Shown: positions 9,335-17,476 of the stretch, in pieces
Numbering within the stretch: position 1 is the stretch's first letter
How the letters are laid out: every line of letters starts with the position of its first letter
Assembly (NCBI GenBank): GCA_029858965.1
Contig: JAOUDZ010000010.1
Location: 1 to 64,000 of the forward strand
Source of the DNA: Cyclobacteriaceae bacterium
Lineage (GTDB): Bacteria; Bacteroidota; Bacteroidia; Cytophagales; Cyclobacteriaceae
Direction of reading: 5' to 3'
DNA: 64,000 nt
Position numbers and translations under genes: made by a program
The notes under the pieces: model-generated
What the model saw: the letters and a program-made list of their open reading frames with translations, nothing else
What the model was told of the DNA's origin: nothing
Databases searched by the model: none

Positions 9335-10375
9335 ATGAAAAGAAACACCTTTCTCAAAACCTCGCTGCTCGGCATGGGAGCCTTGATCGCTGGCAGGGAC
9401 TTACTGGCTTCATCCACCAGAAATCCAATGCAGGTAAACAAACGTGAACGGATGCTACAGTGGCTGGAGGGCAAAAGTGAACCCGGGTATACCCCGGCAG
9501 CTTTCTTCCTGCACTTCGATGCGGAACATAAATTAGGCGCCGCAGCCGCTGAACGTCATCTGGAGTATTTCCGGTACACGGACATGGATTTCGTGAAAAT
9601 TCAATACGAACAGGAATATACGCCCGTTGATTTCCTCAAAAAGCCAACCGACTGGGCGAAACTCAGTCCGAAGAAGCTGGCGTTTTACGAACCCCAACTC
9701 GAGGCTGTAAGGGAGATCGTTCGCGCCGCAAAGAAAGATGCATTGGTTATTATGACCCTTTACTCACCCTTCATGTGGGCCGGTCACACTGCAACGCTGC
9801 CCGTATTGCAAAGACATATGGAGGAAGACCCCGAAGCTGTTAAGCGCGGGTTGGAGATGCTTACGGAAAGTCAGATGAGCTTTGTTAACGCCTGCATCAA
9901 AATAGGCGTAGATGGTTTCTATATGTCTACGCAGGGTTCGGAGACGGGCCAGTTCAAGGATCCGCAGCTTTTTATCGACTACGTAAAACCTTCGGACCTC
10001 GTGGCCATGAAGGAGGTCAGTTCAACTTGTCCGTTCAACATCTTGCACGTCTGTGATTACAACGCCCCATATGCAGGCTATGATGCAGTGCTCGACTATC
10101 CCGGGCAGGTGGTGAACGTGAATCCCCAACTTGTTGATAGGCTGCTTTCGTGGCAACAAATCTCAGGAATGTTTAAGCGGCCAAACATGGGTGGACTGGA
10201 CAGGCATGGCATATTGAGTTCAGGCACAAATGAACAAATTGAGGAGGAGGTACGCCGGGTTCTGAAAAATGCGCCAAGCCAATTCATACTGGGTGCGGAT
10301 TGCACAGTGCCCGGTGATACAGACTGGGGCAGATTAAAACATGCCATCAATGTAGCACATCGCTTTGCAGGGTAA
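9335..10375 (+). CDS. Uroporphyrinogen decarboxylase (URO-D) family protein with Tat-like leader
   Basis: A 346-residue protein starting at the ATG at 9335. An in-frame ATG 69 nt earlier is open but would put a polar stretch before the leader. The N-terminus MKRNTFLKTSLLGMGALIAG is a Tat-like signal, with K-R in place of R-R. The body resembles the URO-D TIM-barrel superfamily, including FVKIQYEQEY, VDGFYMSTQGSE, ILHVCDYNAPY, VVNVNPQL and the C-terminal ILGADCTVPGD. Related non-haem members act in methyl transfer or unknown sugar-locus reactions. The leader suggests a periplasmic role, so true haem synthesis is unlikely. It is divergent from the barrel receptor gene. Confidence 0.75.
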   Translation: MKRNTFLKTSLLGMGALIAGRDLLASSTRNPMQVNKRERMLQWLEGKSEPGYTPAAFFLHFDAEHKLGAAAAERHLEYFRYTDMDFVKIQYEQEYTPVDFLKKPTDWAKLSPKKLAFYEPQLEAVREIVRAAKKDALVIMTLYSPFMWAGHTATLPVLQRHMEEDPEAVKRGLEMLTESQMSFVNACIKIGVDGFYMSTQGSETGQFKDPQLFIDYVKPSDLVAMKEVSSTCPFNILHVCDYNAPYAGYDAVLDYPGQVVNVNPQLVDRLLSWQQISGMFKRPNMGGLDRHGILSSGTNEQIEEEVRRVLKNAPSQFILGADCTVPGDTDWGRLKHAINVAHRFAG

Positions 10376-10408
10376 TTAAATCATATTTAACGCACCACGC
10401 ATAAGAAA

Positions 10409-10672
10409 TTGAAGCTGGAAAATTTAAACAAAAACTGGCTTATCATTATTTTGGTGGCCGCTGTATTCGGGACGCTTGGATTTTTGGTGGGCAGAACAAC
10501 AGGCCAGCGAGGACCCCTCCCGATCATGCGGTTTCAACGTCATATGGGTCACGACTTTGGTTTTGAAAAAGGTGATGATGACGCCGATGTAGAAGTGACC
10601 GTGAAGATGGATACTGTCATCAAAGACGGGAAGCAAATTATCATCAAAGAAATAAAGAAGATTAAGAAGTGA
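10409..10672 (+). CDS. Small single-pass membrane protein, TTG start
   Basis: 87 residues from a TTG at 10409. A hydrophobic helix (WLIIILVAAVFGTLGFLVG) is followed by a Gly/Arg-rich turn, an acidic patch (EKGDDDADVE) and a lysine-rich tail (KEIKKIKK). It begins 33 nt after the URO-D gene and is probably cotranscribed. I do not recognise a family. The helix and the charged tail after it are what a small inner-membrane protein would show, but support is limited to that. Confidence 0.55.
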   Translation: MKLENLNKNWLIIILVAAVFGTLGFLVGRTTGQRGPLPIMRFQRHMGHDFGFEKGDDDADVEVTVKMDTVIKDGKQIIIKEIKKIKK

Positions 10673-10703
10673 TGCGGGCAAATCAATAATCCCCTGATGT
10701 TGA

Positions 10704-10735
10704 TGATCTGTTGCGGCCTGTTCAGTAACAGATCA
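10704..10735. repeat. Inverted repeat between two small genes
   Basis: A perfect 9-bp inverted repeat (TGATCTGTT / AACAGATCA) encloses 14 nt. It lies 31 nt after the small membrane protein gene and 33 nt before the DUF1858-like gene. No T-tract follows on the plus strand, so it may be a regulatory or stabilising stem rather than a terminator. Confidence 0.4.
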
Positions 10736-10768
10736 AGAAAAATTATTTAATCATTAAAAGCTGACACC

Positions 10769-10990
10769 ATGAAAATTACAGAAAAAACGTATGTTTCTGA
10801 AATCCTGAAAGCGCATGGTGATATTGCTGAAGTCATGGAATTATTTGGCGTCAGAAGAGTTGGTGGATTTGGTTTCCGGAAATTCCTAACCCGTTTTATT
10901 ACGGTTAAAACCGCTGCTTTCGTGCACGGGGTACCGTTAAATAAATTCATGAAGATGGTTGAAGCGGCAATCAACAAGAAGGAAAAATAG
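10769..10990 (+). CDS. DUF1858-like small protein
   Basis: 73 residues starting with an ATG. The pattern 'I-T-x-K-T-x-V-x-E-I-L-x-x-H-x-x-I-A-E-V-M' followed by a glycine-rich turn, a helix and a C-terminal helix (HGVPLNKFMKMVEAAINKKE) resembles the DUF1858 fold. That fold is often found alone or fused to redox proteins. The cysteine pair seen in many members is absent (GVRRVGGFGF instead). Cytoplasmic; function unknown. Confidence 0.62.
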   Translation: MKITEKTYVSEILKAHGDIAEVMELFGVRRVGGFGFRKFLTRFITVKTAAFVHGVPLNKFMKMVEAAINKKEK

Positions 10991-11133
10991 CATAACTGGC
11001 GAATGAAAGACCAATCAATTATGTATAGCCTTGGAATTGTAAATATAAGTACTTGTCGTTTGTATATCTTTGAACCGAAAGGTTTGGTTTAAGCGCAGCC
11101 TGTATTTGTTGACATTCCTAAATATTTCATCCC

Positions 11134-12093
11134 CTAATCCAGGCTCTTCCACACTTTCTCAATCAATGCCTTTGTCGCCAGGATTCCCTCGTGTTCACTG
11201 AGTATCTCACCTTCGTATTCTATTCCGATATAACCACTATACCCGGAGTCTTTTACGATTTTGAGCATCTTATAGTAATCAATTTTTGTGTCCTCACCCC
11301 TGGCATTAAAATTATATGATTTAGCACTGACTGCTTTCGCAAATGGCAAAAATTCTGCTACTCCTTTATACCTGTCATAAACTTCACTGCAATCACCCTG
11401 GGTACTTCCCCACTTTGCGGAGAGGCACCAGTTACCAAAGTCTGGAAAGGTTCCCAAATTTGGCTTATTAACCTGTTTTACAATTCCCGAAATCAATTTG
11501 CCATCAGCACTATGCAAGCCGTGATTTTCAATGATAATGTTGATATTCTCCCTGGCTGCATACTCACAAAGATGACCCATACTGTCTATTATTGCCGTAC
11601 GAAAGGCCGTTTTTTCAGGCTCGCCGAATGCATTAACCCTGATTGAATGACACCCCAATATTTTGGCAGCATTGACCCACTTATAATGATTTTCAACCGC
11701 CACTTTTCTTTCTTTATCATTGGCAACCCCAAGATCCCCCTCATCATCAACCATAATCAACAAACTCCTGACACCAACATTATCAGCACGTTTTTTCATG
11801 TTGATCCAGAATTTTTCATCTTTTCCTGAATCCGTATAAAACTGGTTAACATACTCTACAGCATTGATGCCATACGTATAGATTGCAATACTGGCAAACT
11901 CTATCGGATTGAGGTTTCCATCAACAAACTGTCGATGCAACGACCATTGTGCCAATGATAGTTTTAGATCGGACATACCTTTTGCTGTAAGGGCAACAGG
12001 CGAACGTAAGCCGTGTGCCAATAGTGCATTCGTACCTAAGGCAGCCGCGCTTGTGGCAGCCTTTTTCATGAATGTTCTTCTTTTCATCATCAT
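11134..12093 (-). CDS. Tat-exported sugar phosphate isomerase/epimerase-like TIM barrel
   Basis: A 319-residue protein with a clear Tat signal (KRRTFMKKAATSAAALG). The AP-endonuclease-2/xylose-isomerase-like barrel follows. Metal-site style segments include NINIIIENHGLHS, LGTFPDFGNW, SAKSYNFNARGED and IGIEYEGEI. Such proteins isomerise or epimerise sugars or polyols, or act on keto-inositols. Tat export implies folding with a metal before export to the periplasm. It is a single gene; the neighbours on both sides are separated by intergenic DNA or run convergently. Confidence 0.85.
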   Translation of the reverse strand: MMMKRRTFMKKAATSAAALGTNALLAHGLRSPVALTAKGMSDLKLSLAQWSLHRQFVDGNLNPIEFASIAIYTYGINAVEYVNQFYTDSGKDEKFWINMKKRADNVGVRSLLIMVDDEGDLGVANDKERKVAVENHYKWVNAAKILGCHSIRVNAFGEPEKTAFRTAIIDSMGHLCEYAARENINIIIENHGLHSADGKLISGIVKQVNKPNLGTFPDFGNWCLSAKWGSTQGDCSEVYDRYKGVAEFLPFAKAVSAKSYNFNARGEDTKIDYYKMLKIVKDSGYSGYIGIEYEGEILSEHEGILATKALIEKVWKSLD

Positions 12094-12221
12094 GCAGTGA
12101 TATTTATATTTTCCAACCAGCTTGATGCTTCAAGTGGGATGGGACTACGAAATGCCGTATAGATAAAAATACAAACTTTTGCCAGGATAAACCCGAGAAG
12201 GTCATATGCATAATAATGCAT

Positions 12222-12229
12222 CAAATCTA
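12222..12229 (-). promoter_or_regulatory. Candidate -7 element for the TIM-barrel gene
   Basis: The minus strand reads TAGATTTG (consensus TAnnTTTG), about 130 nt upstream of the start codon. There is no -33 TTG at usual spacing. Confidence 0.22.
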
Positions 12230-12416
12230 ATTTACGAACTTTAGCGAAGCACGTTGCTTTATACAAGAAAAATTATGATCAGAGCGTACTTTCCCCCTAA
12301 ACTCCCATTGACGGGCTCCCTACTTCAGTGAAAATATTGGGTATTCAACTATTTGTTTCATTTGTTCACAATTCAACATTTTAGCAAATTGTTTGCATGT
12401 CATCGAAGCGTCAGCT

Positions 12417-12468
12417 TGCGGCCATGAGCGCGTTCACACATCAGTCACCGTCTTGTTCCATGGCCGCA
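12417..12468. repeat. 10-bp inverted repeat downstream of GIN-domain gene
   Basis: TGCGGCCATG and CATGGCCGCA are perfect complements 32 nt apart, starting about 58 nt after the gene's stop. They could form a stem at the 3' end of the three-gene transcript. The long loop and lack of a T-tract argue against a simple terminator. Confidence 0.4.
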
Positions 12469-12525
12469 TAAGTACATTCAGCGTTGAAGCTGATCCGAAC
12501 AATATCTTCAAGGCCCAAGCGTGCC

Positions 12526-13254
12526 TTAATCCATTTTAACAATCTTTGATCCGCCGGAAAGATTTTGATCTGTAATGACACCACTGCCTTTGTAGTAGAC
12601 ATTGGAGGCGCCAGCTGCAGTAACATCTAGACTTTGCTGCACCGTAAGGTAAATATTGCATGCCCCATCAAGGTCTGCTATAAAATCGTTGGTTTCAAAG
12701 TCATACCCCCCCAAATTACTTGCTCCAGTAGCTTCCATATTAAATAAATCAGAATTGCCTGTAAGGTCCATAATGGAAGCTCCGGTTATTTTTGCAGACA
12801 ACTGATTCACCTGGACAAAACCTTTGAAATTACTTGCACCGGTCAATTCAACCAGCAAGTTGTCGCCAAGCAAATCATTCTGTAATTGAATCTTAACAGC
12901 GCCTACCCCATAAAATGCGTCAAGCTGTTTTGTGGTAACATAGACATTCAATACAGCATTACCCCCATTGATGCTGACATTGTTTGCCAGCTGAATAATC
13001 AACTGGTCGCCCTGTTTTTCGACAATAATAAACTCATGGAGATTTTCATTGGCTTCAATTTCAATGATTTCATCCGTATTAGAGAATGTCACATAAAGAC
13101 TAAATGGACCTGACACGTTTACCTTGGTATACCCTGTAATGGTTTTATTTACGGTTGTTACATTACCAGACGGTATTACAGAATGGTCTTCGTCGCATGC
13201 GGTAAACAGTACGCTCATTGTGAGGATCACGAAAAGAACTGATTTTGTTTTCAT
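12526..13254 (-). CDS. GIN-domain (DUF2807) putative adhesin lipoprotein
   Basis: 242 residues from the ATG at 13254; an earlier in-frame ATG would overlap the upstream gene and precede the signal peptide. The lipobox is LFTAC (Cys20), followed by acidic DED, a pattern linked to surface display in this phylum. The body is the 'head GIN' adhesin family. A repeating motif is visible about every 20-24 residues: LTGASNFKG, ITGASIMDL, ATGASNLGG, LDGACNIYL, AAGASNVYY, LSGGSKIVK. This suggests a right-handed beta-helix. It starts 29 nt after the serine hydrolase stop, so it is the third gene of that operon. Confidence 0.85.
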   Translation of the reverse strand: MKTKSVLFVILTMSVLFTACDEDHSVIPSGNVTTVNKTITGYTKVNVSGPFSLYVTFSNTDEIIEIEANENLHEFIIVEKQGDQLIIQLANNVSINGGNAVLNVYVTTKQLDAFYGVGAVKIQLQNDLLGDNLLVELTGASNFKGFVQVNQLSAKITGASIMDLTGNSDLFNMEATGASNLGGYDFETNDFIADLDGACNIYLTVQQSLDVTAAGASNVYYKGSGVITDQNLSGGSKIVKMD

Positions 13255-13283
13255 AGTATCATAGTTAAAAATTCTTTCTTCTG

Positions 13284-14369
13284 TCAATATGCTGCATCAA
13301 TAATCTTGTCGACAACGGGTAGCGCCTCATCTGCCTGTATTTCATAATCTCCTTGTGTATTTGGAATTGAGGACATAACCACCAGAAGGTTCTTATCGGG
13401 TATTATAAAAGCAAATTGACCACCATGTCCCCACATGAATCTGATATTTCTCGAATTGTCTACCCACCAAAAATATCCAAAGTCGTAGTTGAAATCTTCG
13501 ACTTCAACCTGCGTTGACAGCATGTCCTTAACCCAACTTGAACCAACAACCTGTTGTCCTTTCCATCTCCCGCTATCGGCCACACACAATGCTATTTTGG
13601 CCAACTCTCTGGGAGTCGTTTCAATACCAAATCCTCCCAGCGTAATGCCATCTTTATATCGAACCCAATTGTAATTAGTCATCTCAATTCTTGAGAACAA
13701 GACCTCGTCAGCCCATTCATCTGTAGGCTTTCCGACACTTTTCTGTATGATCGCTGACATTAAATGTGGGTTACCATCATTGTAATGAAACACTTTTCCT
13801 GGCGTTTCAGTGAGCGGGCGACCTAATATGTAATCGACACTATTGTCCGGAATCTGCCTCAGCATTTTGTCAGTTTCTCCGCGGGGTCCATCATTATCAT
13901 AATCAATGCCTGAACGCATGGTAATCAAATTTCGTATTGTAATACCGGCCTTGTCAGGATGACTGTCAAGCTCACTGTCAAAATATTCGGATATCGGATC
14001 ATCGATGTTGGCAATCAATCCATTTTCATTAGCAATCCCGGTTAAGATACCAATTACCTGTTTTGTACATGACCAGATCAAATGTCTTGTCATGATATCC
14101 TGCTCATCCTTGAAATATGCTTCTGAAACCAGCTTGCCATTCCTGAACACCAGTAAGCTTCTTAATGACCAGAGGTTTTTATCGGAATGGGCGCTTTCAT
14201 ATACATTGACAAGCGACGCAGAATCCATATTTTGAACAGAGGGGGATGACAACACCAAACCATCTCCCAATTCCTTTGGCAAAAAACCATGGAATGGGAG
14301 GTTTAAAGGATCGTTACTTAAACAGCTACCTATAAGAATAACTAATAAGAAACCAATGGTTTTCTTCAT
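13284..14369 (-). CDS. Serine hydrolase, class C beta-lactamase/DD-peptidase fold, lipoprotein
   Basis: 361 residues with a lipoprotein signal (lipobox LIGSC, Cys16). The beta-lactamase-like fold shows the S-x-x-K motif at Ser100-Cys-Thr-Lys103, a Tyr196-Asn-Asp motif in place of the usual Tyr-x-Asn, and the third motif HGG at His315. Related enzymes hydrolyse esters, D-amino-acid peptides or beta-lactams; the substrate cannot be told here. The start codon overlaps the stop of the upstream barrel gene by 4 bp (ATGA), indicating translational coupling. Confidence 0.87.
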   Translation of the reverse strand: MKKTIGFLLVILIGSCLSNDPLNLPFHGFLPKELGDGLVLSSPSVQNMDSASLVNVYESAHSDKNLWSLRSLLVFRNGKLVSEAYFKDEQDIMTRHLIWSCTKQVIGILTGIANENGLIANIDDPISEYFDSELDSHPDKAGITIRNLITMRSGIDYDNDGPRGETDKMLRQIPDNSVDYILGRPLTETPGKVFHYNDGNPHLMSAIIQKSVGKPTDEWADEVLFSRIEMTNYNWVRYKDGITLGGFGIETTPRELAKIALCVADSGRWKGQQVVGSSWVKDMLSTQVEVEDFNYDFGYFWWVDNSRNIRFMWGHGGQFAFIIPDKNLLVVMSSIPNTQGDYEIQADEALPVVDKIIDAAY

Positions 14370-15151
14370 ATTCTATTCTGTTTTTTCTTCCCGATTTTCC
14401 AAGTTAGATTCAATGCGTGTACCACGTAACTGAAATCCGGATTCTTGTAGTAGCCCACATATTCGAATTCGTACGATGCCGAAAGTTTTTTATCCTTTGC
14501 ATTAATCCATTCTATTTCCATGTTTGTGTGATTGAAGAGGTTGTAAGAACCAAACTTCAGGTCGCTATGCGCATTCCTCACAAAGTCCGAGAATTCACGA
14601 GAATAAAAGGTGGTTTCCGTTGCGGGCTGAGGACGAGACGTCCAACCCGCTATAGAATTGGCGACCACTACTTTAAATAATTTGTTTCTGAAAGGTATTG
14701 TTGCCATGAATCTGGGGCCCGCTTCAAGGGAGGTAAACCAAAACATCTTTCCACTCTGTAATTCAGGATACATTTGCCACTTGTAGTTGGTTGAAAAGTA
14801 TGGCCCGATTGTCAAAGGCCTGATAATACTTTCATTTACATTAAGTCCGTAGAAAAGATCTATCGGTTGAAAAAGCAACGCAGCACCAACGCCTTTGTTG
14901 AAATTGGCTCCAAAGCCCAGTTCAGGTGTGTATGAAAAGGTTTTTCCATCTGATGTACTGATGAAAGAATAGCCCAGATTCAGATTCATGCCATAAAACA
15001 CCAATCCATAGTTGAATTCGTCCTTGATTTGTGCGAAATGCGTTTTAAGAGAAAAAGACTGACTGTTATGCACAACATTATCCTGTGCAGAAAGAATGGA
15101 TAAACCCGGTACGGTAGAAACCAGAAGGAATATTTCAATTATCCTTTTCAA
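14366..15151 (-). CDS. Secreted protein, probable outer-membrane barrel
   Basis: 261 residues from a TTG at 15151. The frame is open further upstream, but only this start puts a signal peptide (KRIIEIFLLVSTVPGLSILSAQ) at the N-terminus. The rest alternates short beta-like segments with aromatic residues (YGLVFYGMNLNLGYSF, LGFGANFNKGVGAALLF) and ends in ALNLTWKIGKKKQ, as in small outer-membrane barrels. I do not recognise a named family. It is first in an operon with the serine hydrolase and the GIN-domain lipoprotein. Confidence 0.65.
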   Translation of the reverse strand: MKRIIEIFLLVSTVPGLSILSAQDNVVHNSQSFSLKTHFAQIKDEFNYGLVFYGMNLNLGYSFISTSDGKTFSYTPELGFGANFNKGVGAALLFQPIDLFYGLNVNESIIRPLTIGPYFSTNYKWQMYPELQSGKMFWFTSLEAGPRFMATIPFRNKLFKVVVANSIAGWTSRPQPATETTFYSREFSDFVRNAHSDLKFGSYNLFNHTNMEIEWINAKDKKLSASYEFEYVGYYKNPDFSYVVHALNLTWKIGKKKQNRI

Positions 15152-15440
15152 TGCAAGTCCCACTAATTCGCATGATGCCACAAAAACTAAATAATTCCCC
15201 AAATTTGGAGCCGTGCGAATTTGCATCAAATGAAGAAAGTCCAAAAAGGAAATGATTTTCAACAGCAAAGTCTCATGCACTCGCAGAAGACTCACTACTT
15301 GTCGAACCTAAGTTTCTGAAAATCAAATGATGTGAGTATGCTTCGCGAGGCGAGGGCCCCATTCCGTAAAAAATTCCTCCAGGTGAAAGACCGGATACTG
15401 TGATCAAATGGCTTTGTTGCCGCATCAAAATGATGGTGGC

Positions 15441-16634
15441 CTATTTTACTTCAGTTTCAAACGTTTTATCAAAAACCGTAATAAAAAGCGGATAGTTTTC
15501 TTTTAGCTTATTGTAATCAGCAGATTCTTTGTTTAGCCTGTGCTTTGTTACTATTACGGACAAGGTTAGATTTTCTTTTTTTTCAGCCCGATAGGAAAAA
15601 ATAAATGTTCTCTCTTCGTTCGGCGCAACGTTATTATCAGCTAATTTTTTTGCTTCCGGATACCATTCCCAGGTTTCTCCTATCCGGTCAGTTTTCGCAG
15701 ACAATACTGTCCCCGCTTCGTTCTTAAGCGTAAATGAAATATTAAAAAACCTCTCGGGGTCTCCTGTTGGGACTTTATGTCCGGCAAATTCATTCTTTAG
15801 TTTGAGGGTAAATAAGATGCTATCCAATATGTGATAAGAACGCTTCAGTGCAGAAGGGTAAAATGCAAACCCATTCAGCATTTTGGTTTCAACTGTATCA
15901 AATTTAGGGATACCAGAACCAGCGAAAAAGTGGAGATGACTAAGTCTTTTTCCATAACCTGGAACGATTTCACGGTTTACGGATTCCATGTGGCAGCTGA
16001 TGCAGTTCTTTTTTCCAAAATATGGTCCCGCCTTCCATTCGTCTCCCGTTTCAAACGTACAAGCCAGCGTGGGTGTAATCACCGCATTGGCATTATGGCA
16101 CGATATACAGAGTTGTTCAGAAAGAAAAACCGTGTCTTTTATTGACTGGTGAGGGCCCGTCGTCATTCCCGTAGGGCCAATTATCGAACCATTTCTTACG
16201 TGACAACTAGCACAGGTAATGCCTTCCTGCTGCAGGTCTTTGTCAAAATGAGGATTGCTGTTTTTAACAGGTTGATAAATATCTCCATCAACCAATCCTT
16301 CAATGATAAACGGTTGTTGGTTTTGTAATGGGATATGACAGTTTATACACATAAAAGGGCTTGATTCCTTTTTCAATTCCGCCTGAAATTGTAAATCTGT
16401 CCAGGCGTGCGCATGGGTTGACAATTTCCATTCATTGTAGTGCTGTTGATGACAAACACCGCATGCTTTTGCGCTCAAGGAAGTCAACCCCGCAGGAATT
16501 TCCTGATGGGGTATTGCTTTTTCCCAGCTATGCGTTAGTGGAAGTATGATCTTGGCCGGCTTGTTGCAGGCCACCAGGTCCAGCAGCATAGCGCCAAAAA
16601 CGAACGTATATATTATAAAGAATTCCTTTCTCAT
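15441..16634 (-). CDS. Pentahaem c-type cytochrome lipoprotein
   Basis: 397 residues with lipobox LVAC (Cys23). Five CxxCH haem-binding motifs are visible in order: CGVCH, CINCH, CASCH, CISCH and CISCH, all in the first 230 residues. The arrangement (QQHYNEWKLSTHAHAW after the first motif) is that of the cytochrome c554/NapC-like multihaem family. The C-terminal 170 residues carry no haem motif and look like a beta-sandwich. It probably transfers electrons in the periplasm or at the outer membrane. No obvious partner reductase is adjacent, so its donor and acceptor are unknown. Confidence 0.9.
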   Translation of the reverse strand: MRKEFFIIYTFVFGAMLLDLVACNKPAKIILPLTHSWEKAIPHQEIPAGLTSLSAKACGVCHQQHYNEWKLSTHAHAWTDLQFQAELKKESSPFMCINCHIPLQNQQPFIIEGLVDGDIYQPVKNSNPHFDKDLQQEGITCASCHVRNGSIIGPTGMTTGPHQSIKDTVFLSEQLCISCHNANAVITPTLACTFETGDEWKAGPYFGKKNCISCHMESVNREIVPGYGKRLSHLHFFAGSGIPKFDTVETKMLNGFAFYPSALKRSYHILDSILFTLKLKNEFAGHKVPTGDPERFFNISFTLKNEAGTVLSAKTDRIGETWEWYPEAKKLADNNVAPNEERTFIFSYRAEKKENLTLSVIVTKHRLNKESADYNKLKENYPLFITVFDKTFETEVK

Positions 16635-16680
16635 ATCTTATCGCATAGCCCCAAAGTTGGACCTCAGAAAACGCCGGATT

Positions 16681-17247
16681 TTAGAACCGCTTCCGGTCCG
16701 GGTAGCCCATATTTTCATAGTCGTGCTTGTTTATTCTGTAAATGTAAACATCAAGGCCAGACCATTTGGTTTCCTTTTCCATTGCCAATCCGTTCTTTTC
16801 CGCCACTCTCTGCGATTTAATATTTTTCCTGTCGATGATAGAAATTACCGATGCTGTTAAGTCATGCTGAAAAGCATAATCAATAAAAAGTCTTGCGGCT
16901 TCGGGCGCAAAACCCTGACCCCAATACTTTTTAAAAATGTGATAACCAACTTCAACTTCTTCTTTGTCGTCAACCTCCTGCCTTATGAGTCCGCATTGAC
17001 CAACAAAATCATTTGATTTCCTGTCAATGAGTGCCTGAAGGCCAAAACGGTTGTCTGCATATCGCTTCAGTTGCTTATCGACCCAATGCCTTGCGCTCTC
17101 CAAATTACTTGACAATACAAAAGCGGGAAAGAACTCAACGGCTTCTTTGTCCGCAAAAAAGTCAGCCCAGATCGGGATGTCATTTTCAGTCAACATGCGT
17201 GTCACAAGTCGAGCCGACTCTAATTTATCCTGATATACATGTCTCAT
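16681..17247 (-). CDS. GNAT-family N-acetyltransferase (RimJ/RimL type)
   Basis: 188 residues. It shows the N-terminal RLVTRMLTENDIPIWADFF segment, the central DFVGQCGLI strand and EVGYHIFKKYWGQGFAPEAA, in which Y-W-G-Q-G-F-A matches the acetyl-CoA pyrophosphate-binding loop. A conserved IDRKNIKSQRVAEKNGL follows. It is cytoplasmic and acetylates an amine on a small molecule or protein terminus. Two adjacent palindromes lie 115 nt upstream and may control it. Confidence 0.88.
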   Translation of the reverse strand: MRHVYQDKLESARLVTRMLTENDIPIWADFFADKEAVEFFPAFVLSSNLESARHWVDKQLKRYADNRFGLQALIDRKSNDFVGQCGLIRQEVDDKEEVEVGYHIFKKYWGQGFAPEAARLFIDYAFQHDLTASVISIIDRKNIKSQRVAEKNGLAMEKETKWSGLDVYIYRINKHDYENMGYPDRKRF

Positions 17248-17361
17248 TACAACGCTGGAAGCCCTAAATATAACCGAAACGGATCATAATTCCTTCGGGC
17301 AACTGTGTGTGACCATGTTGTACCTGTCCACAACCACTGTGACCGATCGTTTGACAGCACC

Positions 17362-17391
17362 GTCCAAGATTGGACAGTGTCATGCATGACA
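17362..17391. promoter_or_regulatory. Two adjacent palindromes upstream of the GNAT gene
   Basis: GTCCAA-GA-TTGGAC (17362-17375) and, 2 nt later, the perfect 14-bp palindrome TGTCATGCATGACA (17378-17391). They lie between the end of the 1304-residue fusion gene and the start of the acetyltransferase gene. Symmetric sites of this size suit a dimeric regulator; no regulator gene is adjacent. Confidence 0.4.
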
Positions 17392-17476
17392 TCACTTTAG
17401 CGCCAAAGCGGCATTTATTTTATTGCGAAACCAATCCCTGCTTACAACTTCAGCAGCGGGGGAAGCGAAATGATTC

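Larger units (their letters stand above)
12094..12525. other. Intergenic region between the TIM-barrel gene and the GIN-domain gene
   Basis: 432 bp. It contains a -7-like element for the TIM-barrel gene (12222-12229) and a 10-bp inverted repeat (12417-12468) just after the GIN-domain gene. A 61-codon frame crosses the end of the GIN-domain gene but shows no coding signal I trust. Confidence 0.5.

Noticed and set aside
11070-11092. Short AACC-GAAA-GGTT hairpin between convergent genes
   Set aside because: Only four to six pairs and no T-tract; too weak to call a terminator.
12441-12626. 61-codon open frame on the minus strand overlapping the end of the GIN-domain gene
   Set aside because: It lies in another frame of a real gene for about half its length and has no leader, family or plausible start context.
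17290-17345. Possible sigma-54 promoter near the GNAT gene
   Set aside because: The GG and GC elements on the minus strand are 12 bp apart instead of 10.
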